Source: Lachnospiraceae bacterium
Lineage (GTDB): Bacteria > Bacillota > Clostridia > Lachnospirales > Lachnospiraceae
Assembly: GCA_028692395.1 (NCBI GenBank)
Contig: JAQUXP010000002.1
Location: forward strand, 96,358 to 160,357
Length of the DNA stretch: 64,000 nt
Direction: 5' to 3'
Positions 7,965 through 16,833 of the stretch are shown piece by piece. Positions within the stretch are counted from its first letter, which is position 1. Each line of letters begins with the position of its first letter. The notes under the pieces were generated by a model. The model did not search any database. It was not told the origin of the DNA and saw nothing but the letters and a program-made list of their open reading frames with translations. The translations under genes were made by a program, and so were the position numbers.

Positions 7965-10028
7965 ATGATAAAAGATACAGATTCTATACGCTCCTTAAAA
8001 GGGGTGGGAGAAAAAACTGAACAGTTATTTGCAAAAGTTGGTGTGGGAAATCTACAGCAACTTTTGCATTATTATCCCAGAGAATATGATGCCTATACGC
8101 AGCCCATAGCGTTATCCAATATATGTCCGGGAAAAGTGATGGCAGTAAAAACCAGACTGATGAAGGCTCCCGAGGTCCGGGGATATGGTAAGAAATGTGT
8201 CGTTACAGTGGTGCTGCTTCAAAATAACGTACGGCTGCAGCTTACCTGGTTTAATATGCCCTTCCTTCGCAGCACCTTAAAGCGGGATGTCAGTTATGTA
8301 TTTCGCGGCCTGATTCAGGAGAAGAACGGCAGACTGGTGATGGATCAGCCGGAGCTGTTTACGGAGGCCTCTTATGCATCAGTACAGGGAAAGCTGATGC
8401 CAATCTATGCACTGACAGCCGGACTCACCAATAAGATGATTATTAAGACCGTTTCACAGGTGCTGGAGGAGTCTCCTAAGATACCAGAGCAGCTGCCGGA
8501 GGAGCTTTGCAGGCAGTATGGGCTCATCCCTCTGTCGGAGGCGATACAGCAGATACATTTTCCGAAAAATCAGGAACAGCTGCTCCAGGCCAGAAGAAGG
8601 CTGGTATTTGATGAATTCTTTCTTTTCCTGCTGGCGATTGCCAAAATGAAAGAAGAGCAGGGAAGCCGTATCAGCGGCTGGCAGCTAAAGGCAGTATGGC
8701 AGACCGAGGATGTGATACGTTCACTTCCCTATCAGATGACAGGAGCACAGATACGGGTCTGGAATCAGATTGAGTCAGAGTTGAAAGGGCATATCCGCAT
8801 GTCACGGCTGATACAGGGAGATGTGGGAAGCGGAAAGACCATCCTGGCATTTTTAAGCATGATTATGTGTGCGGAAAACAGATGCCAGAGTGCCCTGATG
8901 GTGCCAACAGAGGTTCTGGCAAAGCAGCATTTCGAAGCGCTGTGTGCGCTGCTTGCGGCGAATGGACTGGAGGAATATGCACCTGTCCTGCTGACAGGTT
9001 CCACCTCGCAAAAAGAAAAACGAAGAATCTACGAAGAGATTTCAGAAGGTACTGTGAAGATGATCATTGGTACCCATGCACTGATTCAGGAACGTGTTGT
9101 CTATCAAAAGCTTGCTCTTGTAATCACGGACGAGCAGCACCGGTTTGGAGTAAATCAAAGAAAGAATCTTTCAGAAAAAGGCAGGGAACCTCATGTGCTG
9201 ATTATGAGCGCCACTCCGATTCCCAGAACTCTGGCGATTATGCTCTATGGTGATCTGGACATCTCGGTCATCGATGAACTTCCGGCCAGACGACTTCCCA
9301 TCAAAAACTGTGTGGTGGACACTTCTTATCGGAAAACCGCCTATCGTTTTATCCGGGAACAGGTGCAGGAGGGAAGACAGGTCTATGTGATCTGTCCTAT
9401 GGTGGAGGAAAGTGATTCGATTGATGCCCAGAATGTTACAGATTATACACGAACCTTACAGGACCTGTATGGGGATGAAATCAACGTTGCCATGCTGCAC
9501 GGACAGATGAAGCCTGCTGAGAAAAATGATATTATGGAACGGTTTTCCAATAATGAAATACAGATTCTTGTGTCCACCACTGTTGTGGAGGTAGGGGTCA
9601 ATGTGCCAAATGCCACGGTGATGCTGATTGAGAATGCGGAACGCTTTGGCCTTGCTCAGCTTCACCAGCTGCGGGGCAGAGTAGGAAGAGGAGAACATCA
9701 GTCATACTGCATATTTATGCAGGGAGACTCAGCATCTGAAACCAGCAAAAGACTGGAAGTGCTTTCCAAATCTAATGATGGCTTTTATATTGCGGAGGAG
9801 GATCTGAAGCTTCGGGGTCCCGGGGATCTGTTCGGAATCCGGCAAAGTGGTCTTCTTGACTTTAAAATCGCAGACGTTTTTGCTGATTCCAGCATTCTTC
9901 AGGAGGCAAATGCAGCAGCAACAGAGGTTTTATCAGAGGATCCAAATCTTGTCGAAGATAAGCATGAAAGAATTCGTCAGCAGATGGAAACCTATCTGAG
10001 AAACATCACCGAGGAAATTTCTATATAA
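7965..10028 (+). CDS. recG: ATP-dependent DNA helicase RecG
   Basis: A 687-residue superfamily 2 helicase that remodels stalled forks and Holliday junctions. In order: helix-hairpin-helix-like start (SIRSLKGVGEKTEQLF), OB-fold wedge domain (about 60-160), Walker A GDVGSGKT (285-292), DEQH box (389-392), SATPIPRT, then the helicase C lobe with QLRGRVGRG and the RecG C-terminal domain. A TTG 9 bases upstream also opens the frame, but ATG 7965, one base after the fakA stop, is preferred. Tight spacing indicates co-transcription with fakA. Confidence 0.96.
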   Translation: MIKDTDSIRSLKGVGEKTEQLFAKVGVGNLQQLLHYYPREYDAYTQPIALSNICPGKVMAVKTRLMKAPEVRGYGKKCVVTVVLLQNNVRLQLTWFNMPFLRSTLKRDVSYVFRGLIQEKNGRLVMDQPELFTEASYASVQGKLMPIYALTAGLTNKMIIKTVSQVLEESPKIPEQLPEELCRQYGLIPLSEAIQQIHFPKNQEQLLQARRRLVFDEFFLFLLAIAKMKEEQGSRISGWQLKAVWQTEDVIRSLPYQMTGAQIRVWNQIESELKGHIRMSRLIQGDVGSGKTILAFLSMIMCAENRCQSALMVPTEVLAKQHFEALCALLAANGLEEYAPVLLTGSTSQKEKRRIYEEISEGTVKMIIGTHALIQERVVYQKLALVITDEQHRFGVNQRKNLSEKGREPHVLIMSATPIPRTLAIMLYGDLDISVIDELPARRLPIKNCVVDTSYRKTAYRFIREQVQEGRQVYVICPMVEESDSIDAQNVTDYTRTLQDLYGDEINVAMLHGQMKPAEKNDIMERFSNNEIQILVSTTVVEVGVNVPNATVMLIENAERFGLAQLHQLRGRVGRGEHQSYCIFMQGDSASETSKRLEVLSKSNDGFYIAEEDLKLRGPGDLFGIRQSGLLDFKIADVFADSSILQEANAAATEVLSEDPNLVEDKHERIRQQMETYLRNITEEISI

Positions 10029-10118
10029 AAAATGAAAGCATAAATCATACAGTTTTTTAAATTTATGCTGTTATATTCGTGAAAACTATGTGAAATACAT
10101 GAAAAAATCTGCATATAC

Positions 10119-10177
10119 TTGAAAAAAAAAGGAAAATAATGTATGATAGTTTTCGAACCTGATAAAAATGCTATAAT
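10119..10177 (+). promoter_or_regulatory. Promoter region for the DUF6465 gene
   Basis: TTGAAA (10119-10124) and TATGAT (10142-10147) are 17 bases apart. A second perfect -10 (TATAAT, 10172-10177) lies closer to the gene with a poor -35. Upstream, from 10029, the gap holds an imperfect hairpin (AGCATAAAT/ATTTATGCT) without a T tract after recG. Confidence 0.55.
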
Positions 10178-10201
10178 ACGCCAGTGTGGGAGGATTGAAT
10201 T

Positions 10202-10738
10202 ATGGTAGAGAAGAAAACAACGACAGCAGCAAAGACTGCAGCGATTGTAAAACAGGAACCGGCAAAAGTTGCTGAGGTCGCAAAGAAAGTGGAAGCGCCA
10301 AAAGCAGCACCAGTAAAAACTGTAGCAGCGCCAAAAGCAGAGCCTGTAAAGGCAGCAGAAAAGACTGCTGAAGCACAGAAGACAGAAGCTGCACCAAAAG
10401 CAGCAAATACCGAGACGAAAAAAGCAGCGCCTGCAAAAGAAACAGTAATAACTGAGAAAAAGACAGCAGTAAAACCGGCAGTAGAGAAAAAACCTGCAAG
10501 AGCAAAAAAAGCAGCAGTAAAAAAAGAGACCGAAAAAGAAGCAGAAGCTACTGTAATCCTTCAGGTTGAAGGAAAAGAAGTACTTGCAAAGGAACTGCTT
10601 GCAAAGGCAAAAGAAGCATGGATTGCTTCCGGACATAAGGCTTCTGACTTAAAAGATATGACATTATACTTGAAACCTGAAGAAATGACAGCTTACTATG
10701 TAGCAAACGGTATTGACACCGGAAGTATTGCGTTTTAA
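10202..10738 (+). CDS. Lys/Ala/Pro-rich histone-like protein with C-terminal DUF6465-type domain
   Basis: Of 178 residues the first ~115 are a disordered, basic repeat of Ala, Lys, Pro, Glu and Val (PKAAPVKTVAAPKAEPVK and similar), much like the tails of bacterial histone-H1-like proteins. The last ~60 residues form a compact domain (TVILQVEGKEVLAKELLAKA, then KEAWIASGHKASDLKDMTLYLKPEE) that I place in DUF6465, common in Lachnospiraceae. No signal peptide or membrane segment is seen. The ATG follows GGGAGG by 7 bases. Nucleic-acid binding is an inference from composition; the family has no firmly established role known to me. Confidence 0.78.
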   Translation: MVEKKTTTAAKTAAIVKQEPAKVAEVAKKVEAPKAAPVKTVAAPKAEPVKAAEKTAEAQKTEAAPKAANTETKKAAPAKETVITEKKTAVKPAVEKKPARAKKAAVKKETEKEAEATVILQVEGKEVLAKELLAKAKEAWIASGHKASDLKDMTLYLKPEEMTAYYVANGIDTGSIAF

Positions 10739-10825
10739 TCTGGTTTCCGTCTGAGATACATAGGTAACATGGATGTATGCTGCTGTGCATGAAATAGACA
10801 GGAACAACATGATGCTAAAAGAAGA

Positions 10826-10850
10826 GGACGGAGAATATTCTCCGTCCCTT
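10826..10850. terminator. Bidirectional terminator between the DUF6465 and SASP genes
   Basis: A 22-base perfect palindrome (GGACGGAGAAT/ATTCTCCGTCC, 10826-10847) is flanked by CTTTCTT on the right and AAGAAG on the left. It lies between two convergent genes; its position relative to each stop codon fits both. Confidence 0.7.
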
Positions 10851-10883
10851 TCTTAGGCATATACTTCATGTGCTAATATGACA

Positions 10884-11105
10884 TTAGTACTGACTGGATG
10901 AATTTCCGCTCATCTGACGTTCCTGAGCTTCAATCATTTTTTTGACCATATAGCCACCGACAGATCCGTTCTGCTTGGATGTGAGGTTACCATTGTATCC
11001 TTCACTGAGCGGAACGCCAAGTTCATTGGCTACTTCGTATTTAAATCGATCTAATGCTCCCTTTGCTTCAGGTACTGCTGTGGTGTTTGATGAACGACTT
11101 GCCAT
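10884..11105 (-). CDS. Alpha/beta-type small acid-soluble spore protein
   Basis: A 73-residue DNA-coating protein that protects spore DNA. It shows the family pattern: a Gly-Ala-Leu-x-x-Phe-Lys-Tyr-Glu-Val-Ala-x-Glu-Leu-Gly segment containing the GPR protease cleavage region, then GNLTSKQNGSVGGYMVKKMI. The ATG at 11105 was chosen because the rest of the upstream frame is not SASP-like and a GGAGGT RBS lies at 11115-11120. Expression late in the forespore would be expected for the family; I could not identify a convincing SigG promoter upstream. Confidence 0.94.
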   Translation of the reverse strand: MASRSSNTTAVPEAKGALDRFKYEVANELGVPLSEGYNGNLTSKQNGSVGGYMVKKMIEAQERQMSGNSSSQY

Positions 11106-11257
11106 AGTTTCTATACCTCCTATGCTTTTGTTAGTTTTGGTGCTTTGCAGCATCGATTGATGTTACGATGTTAGTATATGTGATTGTCTGTGTTCTAAAC
11201 TGGAACTTTTTGTTAAATACAATGTATTATTCATTACGCATAAATTTCTAAAAATAA

Positions 11258-11286
11258 TTGCCATTTTTTTAGTTATTTGTTATAAT
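11258..11286 (+). promoter_or_regulatory. SigA-type promoter for mgsA
   Basis: TTGCCA (11258-11263) and a perfect TATAAT (11281-11286) are 17 bases apart, 34 bases before the mgsA start. Confidence 0.75.
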
Positions 11287-11320
11287 AAAACTCATAATAA
11301 CTGTATAAGGGGTGAACACC

Positions 11321-11722
11321 ATGAATGTAGGCATCATAGCACATAACAGCAAGAAAACACTGATAGAGGATTTTTGTATTGCATACAAAGGGATTCTTGC
11401 AAAACACGAAGTATATGCCACTGGAACAACAGGACGGAGAATTGAAGAAGTTACCAACCTGCACGTCCATAAGTTTCTTGCAGGAAGCTTGGGTGGAGAT
11501 AAACAGTTTATGGAGATGATAGAACGCGGTGACATGGATATGGTGATCTTTTTCTATAATCCACGCATGGTGGATCAAAAGGAGCCGGATGTTGGAGCTA
11601 TTATCCGATGCTGTGATCAGTATACCATACCTATCGCTACGAATATTGCTACAGCAGAATCACTGATCCTTGGTCTGGACCGAGGTGATCTTGACTGGCG
11701 TGAACAGCTTCGTGAGCATTAA
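11321..11722 (+). CDS. mgsA: Methylglyoxal synthase
   Basis: Converts dihydroxyacetone phosphate to methylglyoxal and phosphate, a bypass of lower glycolysis used when phosphate is limiting. The 133-residue protein keeps the phosphate-binding TGTTGR loop, the catalytic Asp in GSLGGDKQ (Asp60, equivalent to E. coli Asp71), the FFYNP strand, the second Asp (PDVGA, Asp90) and the ATNIATAE end. ATG 11321 is used because AAGGGG precedes it by about 8 bases; an in-frame GTG 9 bases earlier overlaps that RBS. It heads a run of same-strand genes through to the coiled-coil protein. Confidence 0.95.
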   Translation: MNVGIIAHNSKKTLIEDFCIAYKGILAKHEVYATGTTGRRIEEVTNLHVHKFLAGSLGGDKQFMEMIERGDMDMVIFFYNPRMVDQKEPDVGAIIRCCDQYTIPIATNIATAESLILGLDRGDLDWREQLREH

Positions 11723-11752
11723 TACAAAGAGAGATTTTGAGGAATTAAAGAT

Positions 11753-12319
11753 ATGAGAGTAATAGCCGGAAGCTGTAAAAGCCTTCCTTTGAAAACGATT
11801 ACCGGAAATGATACAAGACCTACAACAGATCGCATCAAGGAAACCCTTTTTAATATGCTCCAGTCGCATATCATGGGTTCTGTCTTTGTGGATCTGTTTT
11901 CCGGAAGCGGTGCCATCGGCATTGAAGCCCTGAGCCGCGGTGCAAAAAAAACATATTTTGTTGAACAGTCAAGGGATGCACTGCAGTGTATCCGTGACAA
12001 TCTGAGTTTTACCGGATTACAGGAGAATGCAGTTGTGATGGCTGAGGATGCCAGAAACATCTGGAGACGTTTTCCTGAAGATCAGAAGATTGACATGATT
12101 TTTATGGATCCGCCATATGAGAAAGGACTGGAAAAGGAAGTTTTATCCATCCTTCGGAGTTGTCCCTGTATCGATGATGAGACACTGATTATTGTAGAAG
12201 CTTCTCTACAGACGGATTTTTCCTATCTGGAAGAGTGGGGATACCATGTTATAAAAGAAAAAAAGTACAAGACAAACAAGCATCTTTTTTTGTCTTATCG
12301 TATGGAGAATAGATTATGA
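11753..12319 (+). CDS. rsmD: 16S rRNA (guanine966-N2)-methyltransferase RsmD
   Basis: SAM-dependent methyltransferase of 188 residues acting on the 30S subunit. It starts with the family MRVIAGxxKxxPL pattern, then [15 protein letters not shown], the SAM-binding [19 protein letters not shown] loop region and the catalytic MDPPY motif. The gene order rsmD-coaD with a nearby ylbJ is the same as Bacillus ylbH-coaD-ylbJ. It overlaps coaD by 4 bases (ATGA). Confidence 0.95.
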   Translation: MRVIAGSCKSLPLKTITGNDTRPTTDRIKETLFNMLQSHIMGSVFVDLFSGSGAIGIEALSRGAKKTYFVEQSRDALQCIRDNLSFTGLQENAVVMAEDARNIWRRFPEDQKIDMIFMDPPYEKGLEKEVLSILRSCPCIDDETLIIVEASLQTDFSYLEEWGYHVIKEKKYKTNKHLFLSYRMENRL

Positions 12320-12822
12320 GTAAAGCAGTATACCCTGGAACCTTTGACCCGGTAACCTATGGACACCTCGATGTTATTCTTCGCGCTACCCAGTTATTTG
12401 ATGAAGTAATTATCGGAGTTTTGAACAATTCCTCAAAAACGCCGTTGTTTTCTGTCGAGGAACGTGTTAATATACTTAAGAAAGCAACCTCTGATATACC
12501 GGGTGTGACAGTGATGTCATTTCGTGGATTGTCAGTTGAATTTGCAAAACAATGTGGTGCAAAAGTGATTGTACGTGGCCTCAGAGCCATAACTGATTTT
12601 GAATATGAACTGCAGATGGCACAGACAAACAGAGAACTCGAATCGGGAGTGGATACCACGTTTTTGATCACTTCTCTGCAGTATGCATATTTAAGTTCAA
12701 CCACAGTCAGGGAAGTTGCTGCTTTTGATGGTGACATATCAAAATTTGTGCCTGATTTTGTAGCAGCTGAAATTCATAAAAAACTTGCACATAATGATAA
12801 GGAGAATAATAATGAGCAGTAG
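12316..12822 (+). CDS. coaD: Phosphopantetheine adenylyltransferase
   Basis: Catalyses transfer of AMP from ATP to 4'-phosphopantetheine in coenzyme A synthesis. The 168 residues carry the nucleotidyltransferase motif TYGH (residues 14-17), the [13 protein letters not shown] substrate segment and the LSSTTVRE signature near the C-terminus. The start codon overlaps the rsmD stop. The C-terminal tail ends in Asn/Glu-rich residues and overlaps the next start by 11 bases. Confidence 0.96.
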   Translation: MSKAVYPGTFDPVTYGHLDVILRATQLFDEVIIGVLNNSSKTPLFSVEERVNILKKATSDIPGVTVMSFRGLSVEFAKQCGAKVIVRGLRAITDFEYELQMAQTNRELESGVDTTFLITSLQYAYLSSTTVREVAAFDGDISKFVPDFVAAEIHKKLAHNDKENNNEQ

Positions 12823-13420
12823 AATCGAGCAGATTATTGAAGAAATCGAGGAGTATGTAGAAAGCTGTCGCTATCAGCCGTTATCTACAACTAAAATTGT
12901 AGTCAACAAAGAAGAATTAGAAGAGCTGTTACGGGAACTTCGCCTGAAAACCCCAGATGAGATCAAGAGATATCAGAAGATCATCAGTAATAAAGATGCT
13001 ATTCTTGCAGACGCTCAGGCAAAATCAGACAATATGATTGCAGAGACTCAGGCAAAGGTACAGGAGATGGTAACACAGAGCGAAGTGATGCAGAAAGCTT
13101 ATGCTCAGGCAAATGAAACCATCAACACTGCAAACCAGCAGGCACAGGAGATTCTTGATTCTGCTACACAGGATGCCAACAATATTCGTCTCAGTGCAAT
13201 TTCCTATACGGACGATATGCTTGCAAACCTTTCCCAGATTATGAGCACCACTCTTTCTGATGCAGGTGAAAAATATAATTCCTTTATTGGTTCTCTTCAG
13301 AGCTGTTATGATGTTGTAAATAAAAATCGCAGCGAGCTGTCACCGCAGGCCTCTCAGGCAGCATCTTCTGCTGTAGATGACCTTGAGGTTGATACTTTGT
13401 TAGAGGATGATGAAGACTAA
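12812..13420 (+). CDS. Coiled-coil protein of unknown function (DivIVA/ATP-synthase-subunit-like)
   Basis: A 202-residue cytosolic protein dominated by heptad-like helices rich in Ala, Gln, Glu and Asn (residues ~50-150), with an acidic C-terminus. The N-terminal part ([18 protein letters not shown]...[14 protein letters not shown]) is the most distinctive. It recalls DivIVA or V-ATPase subunit H annotations, but such matches can be driven by coiled-coil composition. ATG 12812 follows AAGGAG by 7 bases and overlaps coaD. The 3' end overlaps convergent ylbJ by 21 bases. A scaffold role is only an inference. Confidence 0.7.
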   Translation: MSSRIEQIIEEIEEYVESCRYQPLSTTKIVVNKEELEELLRELRLKTPDEIKRYQKIISNKDAILADAQAKSDNMIAETQAKVQEMVTQSEVMQKAYAQANETINTANQQAQEILDSATQDANNIRLSAISYTDDMLANLSQIMSTTLSDAGEKYNSFIGSLQSCYDVVNKNRSELSPQASQAASSAVDDLEVDTLLEDDED

Positions 13421-14299
13421 GCCAAGAAGCAGAGCTATCATAGTCTGAAGGATTTTTGCAGCGATGTATCTTTTTATGGACAGACCACTTCCGCTGATGA
13501 CACAATTGGTCTGCAGGATCGTACTGAGTCCGCCAAAAGCGGTACAGCACAGCGTGATCAGCAGCTTACTCTCAGGTGAGAGTGCACTTTCTCGTACGCA
13601 TGCAAGACCGCTGGTGAGTTCCAGCAGGCAGCTTCCGAGAAGCGAAAGGATAGGTAGTCTGACCGTGATTTTTCGCAGCATGGCTCCATAGATGGTGAAT
13701 AAGATAATATAGCCCCCAAGCCGGGTAATCGTTTCAAATGCATTCATTATAGAGGTGTCAAGAAGAGTTCCTTTGGAATGTTCTTCTGATACCTCTTTTT
13801 GAATTCGAGTGCATAAAACCTGGGAGCTGGTGACAGTCTTGCGTGAAGAATCCAACCCAAATCTCAACAGTAGTGCACAAAGCAGGACAGAAAGATAGAA
13901 AAGCACCAGAAAAGGAAACAGCATCTTCTGGTCCTTATAGAATACATAAAAGCCGATATAGGTATTGAGAAACATGGGACTGGCCTGATTGCTGCATGTC
14001 AGTAGATACTGGGCTTCCTTTTTTGAGATTTTGTTTGTTCGAAGCAGATCCGCACTGTTTTTTGCTCCCATAGGATAGCCGCAGAGAATTCCCGTAATCC
14101 ATGCGTAAAGCTTATAGGCTTTCATGAATTCTGTCTGAAGCAGAATACCGGACAGAATCAAAAAAGGAAGCAGTGAGGGAAGAACCGTCTCAAACCACAG
14201 AGAAACGCCGGTACAGGAAGCCTGAAAACTATCTTTTGGAAACAGGAATAAAAAGAGGAGAAGAGGCATATATAATATACAGAGTGTCTTTTTTGACAT
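13400..14299 (-). CDS. ylbJ: Sporulation integral membrane protein YlbJ
   Basis: A 299-residue multipass membrane protein (about eight hydrophobic segments) of the nucleoside-recognition/Gate family. The landmarks GILCGYPMGAKNSADL, LLTCSNQASPMFLN and FGGLSTILQTNC match YlbJ, which in Bacillus is under SigE control and needed for heat-resistant spores. Its proximity to rsmD-coaD supports orthology. The transported substrate is not known. A weak AAAGG RBS lies about 9 bases upstream of the start. The gene is convergent with the coiled-coil gene and divergent from pepD. Confidence 0.88.
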   Translation of the reverse strand: MSKKTLCILYMPLLLFLFLFPKDSFQASCTGVSLWFETVLPSLLPFLILSGILLQTEFMKAYKLYAWITGILCGYPMGAKNSADLLRTNKISKKEAQYLLTCSNQASPMFLNTYIGFYVFYKDQKMLFPFLVLFYLSVLLCALLLRFGLDSSRKTVTSSQVLCTRIQKEVSEEHSKGTLLDTSIMNAFETITRLGGYIILFTIYGAMLRKITVRLPILSLLGSCLLELTSGLACVRESALSPESKLLITLCCTAFGGLSTILQTNCVISGSGLSIKRYIAAKILQTMIALLLGLVFIIL

Positions 14300-14433
14300 G
14301 GTGCAGGTCCTTTTCTTTTATCTATATGCCTTGCTTTTTCAGAATAGTTGTGTCAAAATAGATCCAGATAAATTCGCTGATTGTTCAGCAGAAGCATGAA
14401 GAACTGTTAATCTGCTACAAGGAGATACATAAT

Positions 14434-15888
14434 ATGGGTATTTTAGAAAATTTAGAACCAGGACGAGTTTTTTACTATTTTGAAGAAATCTGTAATATTC
14501 CCCATGGTTCCGGTCATATGGAGCCAATCTGCCATTATCTGATTGAATTTGCAGAAAAACAGGGACTTTCTTTTCTGCGGGATGATTCGCATAATGTGGT
14601 GATTCGTAAAGCTGCCTCAGCAGGTTATGAAAGTGCGCCAGGGGTCATCCTGCAGGGACACTGTGACATGGTCTGTGAGAAAGCACCGAATTCCTCACAT
14701 GATTTTGAGAAGGATTCGCTGAAGCTTCGCCGGAAGGACGATGACTTGTATGCAGAGGATACCACGCTGGGCGGAGACGATGGAATTGCAGTAGCCTATA
14801 TGCTGGCAGTGCTGGAGGATCAAACACTGCAGCACCCGGAGCTGGAATGTGTTTTTACCAGCGATGAGGAGATTGGACTTCTGGGTGCCAACGCACTGGA
14901 CACTTCGGTGCTGAAGGGAAAGCAGCTGATCAATCTTGATTCTGAGGAAGAGGGAATTCTCTGGATTTCCTGTGCAGGCGGGATGAATGTACAGTGTGAG
15001 CTTCCGGTGAACCGGGTATCTCAGGAGGGCCTTCGGATAGAAGTGTCCATAGAAGGCCTTGCGGGTGGACATTCAGGAACTGAGATTGATAAGGGAAGGG
15101 CGAATGCAAGTATTCTTCTGGGACGCTTTTTCTTTGAGCTGGGTCAGGAGCTTCCTTATGGTATTATTGACGCTGCAGGAGGAACCAAGGATAACGCTAT
15201 TACACGGATTGCAAGAGCAGGGGTATTAATTCAAGAGGAATGTAAAGAAGAGTTTCTGGCATTTGCCCTCAGACTCCAGCAGCAGCTTCGTAAGGAATAT
15301 ACCGGAACCGATGAAGGGATTACGATTCGGGTGGAGCCAAAAGCAGTAGGAAACTATGACATACTGAATGCAGTCAGCAGAGAAAAAACAGTGCTTTTTC
15401 TGATGCAGCTTCCTTACGGTGTGCAGAAGATGAGCGGCGTGATAAATGGTCTGGTAGAGACCTCCTGCAATCTGGGGATCTTTGAACTGTCGCTGACGGA
15501 TGATTATCTTTTCGCCTGCATCAGCATCCGAAGCTCAGTGGGAACCGCAAAGTATGCATTAGGTGATAAAATCCGTTATCTCACAGAGTTTTTAGGTGGA
15601 GAGTTTGATATCGCCGGAGACTATCCTGCATGGGAATATCGAGAAGACTCACCTCTTCGTGAAACGATGAAAAGGGTATATGAAGAACTGTATCACACTT
15701 CCCCCAAAATTGAGGCAATTCATGCGGGACTGGAATGCGGATTGTTTTACGACAAAATACCGGGGCTGGACTGCATTTCCATAGGACCGGATATGAAAGA
15801 CATTCATACTTCCAGAGAAAAGCTGTCGATTTCATCAACAGAACGAGTGTATCAGTATTTAATACAAGTATTACAGGAACTAAAATAA
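14434..15888 (+). CDS. pepD: Aminoacyl-histidine dipeptidase / cytosol non-specific dipeptidase (M20)
   Basis: A 484-residue dinuclear zinc peptidase that hydrolyses Xaa-His and other dipeptides in the cytosol. Metal and catalytic residues are visible: GHCDMVCE, GGDDGIAV, SDEEIGLLG and the C-terminal IHAGLECG. GGHSGTEIDKGRANA marks the lid/dimer domain typical of PepD. ATG 14434 follows AAGGAGATACATA. The 134-base gap to divergent ylbJ should contain both promoters, but none is clear to me. Confidence 0.94.
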   Translation: MGILENLEPGRVFYYFEEICNIPHGSGHMEPICHYLIEFAEKQGLSFLRDDSHNVVIRKAASAGYESAPGVILQGHCDMVCEKAPNSSHDFEKDSLKLRRKDDDLYAEDTTLGGDDGIAVAYMLAVLEDQTLQHPELECVFTSDEEIGLLGANALDTSVLKGKQLINLDSEEEGILWISCAGGMNVQCELPVNRVSQEGLRIEVSIEGLAGGHSGTEIDKGRANASILLGRFFFELGQELPYGIIDAAGGTKDNAITRIARAGVLIQEECKEEFLAFALRLQQQLRKEYTGTDEGITIRVEPKAVGNYDILNAVSREKTVLFLMQLPYGVQKMSGVINGLVETSCNLGIFELSLTDDYLFACISIRSSVGTAKYALGDKIRYLTEFLGGEFDIAGDYPAWEYREDSPLRETMKRVYEELYHTSPKIEAIHAGLECGLFYDKIPGLDCISIGPDMKDIHTSREKLSISSTERVYQYLIQVLQELK

Positions 15889-15978
15889 GACAGAGATAGA
15901 TTTTTGCAGGTAACCGCTCAGGTAAGAAACAGATACCAGGACGGCTGCAGGTGGTAATTATAAGGGAGTTATGGAAAG

Positions 15979-16791
15979 ATGGACATACAGTTATGGCATG
16001 AGATTCTGGACCCGTATGAACTGGCGGTACAGGAACTGGTGGTTAAATTTAATCACGTAATAAAAGAGCACCATGAAAAGGGGTTATATTCACCCATTGA
16101 GCAGGTTACAGGTCGTGTGAAGACTGTCTCAAGTATTCTGGAGAAGATGCAGAGAAAGCATATTCCGGTGGATGAGATGGAAAGTCAGGTAGAAGATATC
16201 GCAGGAATCCGTATCATCTGCCAATTTGTGGAGGATATCGAAAAAGTATCGGAACTGATTGAACAGAGGAACGATATAGAGATCAAAAGTGAAAAAGATT
16301 ATATTAAGCACATGAAGCCAAGCGGCTACCGCAGCTATCATCTGATTGTATATTATACCGTGGAAACACTTGGGGGACCCAAAAGATTACAGGCAGAGAT
16401 TCAGATTCGTACCATGGCCATGGACTTTTGGGCAACCATCGAGCATTCTCTTCAGTATAAGTATAAGTCCAACATTCCCCAGCATATCAAAGAACGGCTG
16501 AGTAATGCAGCAGATGCAATCATTGCACTGGACAATGAGATGTCCACCGTCCGCAGTGAGATCATGGATGCACAGAATTCCTCCCAGATACAGATCAATC
16601 TGGTGACAGATATTCTGAATAATATCGAAAATCTGTATAAGCTTTCCAACAAACGCGAGGTGGCCAAGATCCAGAATGAATTTTATAAAATCTATGCGTT
16701 AAATGATCTGGAACAGCTCAAACGTTTTCATACCCAGCTGGATATTATAGCTGAAGGCTATCGTGCCCAGGCCGTTACCGACGAATTCTAG
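15979..16791 (+). CDS. Small alarmone synthetase, RelQ/YjbM type
   Basis: Predicted (p)ppGpp synthetase of 270 residues with a RelA/SpoT synthetase domain only: no HD hydrolase, TGS or ACT domain. Motifs include KTVSSILEKMQRK, DIAGIRIICQF, IKHMKPSGYRSYHLIV and the EIQIRTMAMDFWATIEH block. The C-terminal ~90 residues are helical. RelQ-type enzymes form tetramers and respond to cell-wall and other stresses. The start follows AGGGAG within 14 bases; spacing is slightly long. It is followed closely by the RsmF-type gene. Confidence 0.9.
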   Translation: MDIQLWHEILDPYELAVQELVVKFNHVIKEHHEKGLYSPIEQVTGRVKTVSSILEKMQRKHIPVDEMESQVEDIAGIRIICQFVEDIEKVSELIEQRNDIEIKSEKDYIKHMKPSGYRSYHLIVYYTVETLGGPKRLQAEIQIRTMAMDFWATIEHSLQYKYKSNIPQHIKERLSNAADAIIALDNEMSTVRSEIMDAQNSSQIQINLVTDILNNIENLYKLSNKREVAKIQNEFYKIYALNDLEQLKRFHTQLDIIAEGYRAQAVTDEF

Positions 16792-16833
16792 TGAGGTACC
16801 AGTACCTTGTTTTGCAGGAGGAATAACCGATTG

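Noticed and set aside
8867..9253. Open frame with several cysteines inside recG
   Set aside because: It lies in an alternative frame within the conserved helicase core and has no start signal.
9992..10636. Long minus-strand frame, very rich in Cys, Phe and Leu
   Set aside because: It is the complement of the Lys/Ala-rich DUF6465 gene; the composition arises from reversing AAA/GCA codons, and it lacks an RBS.
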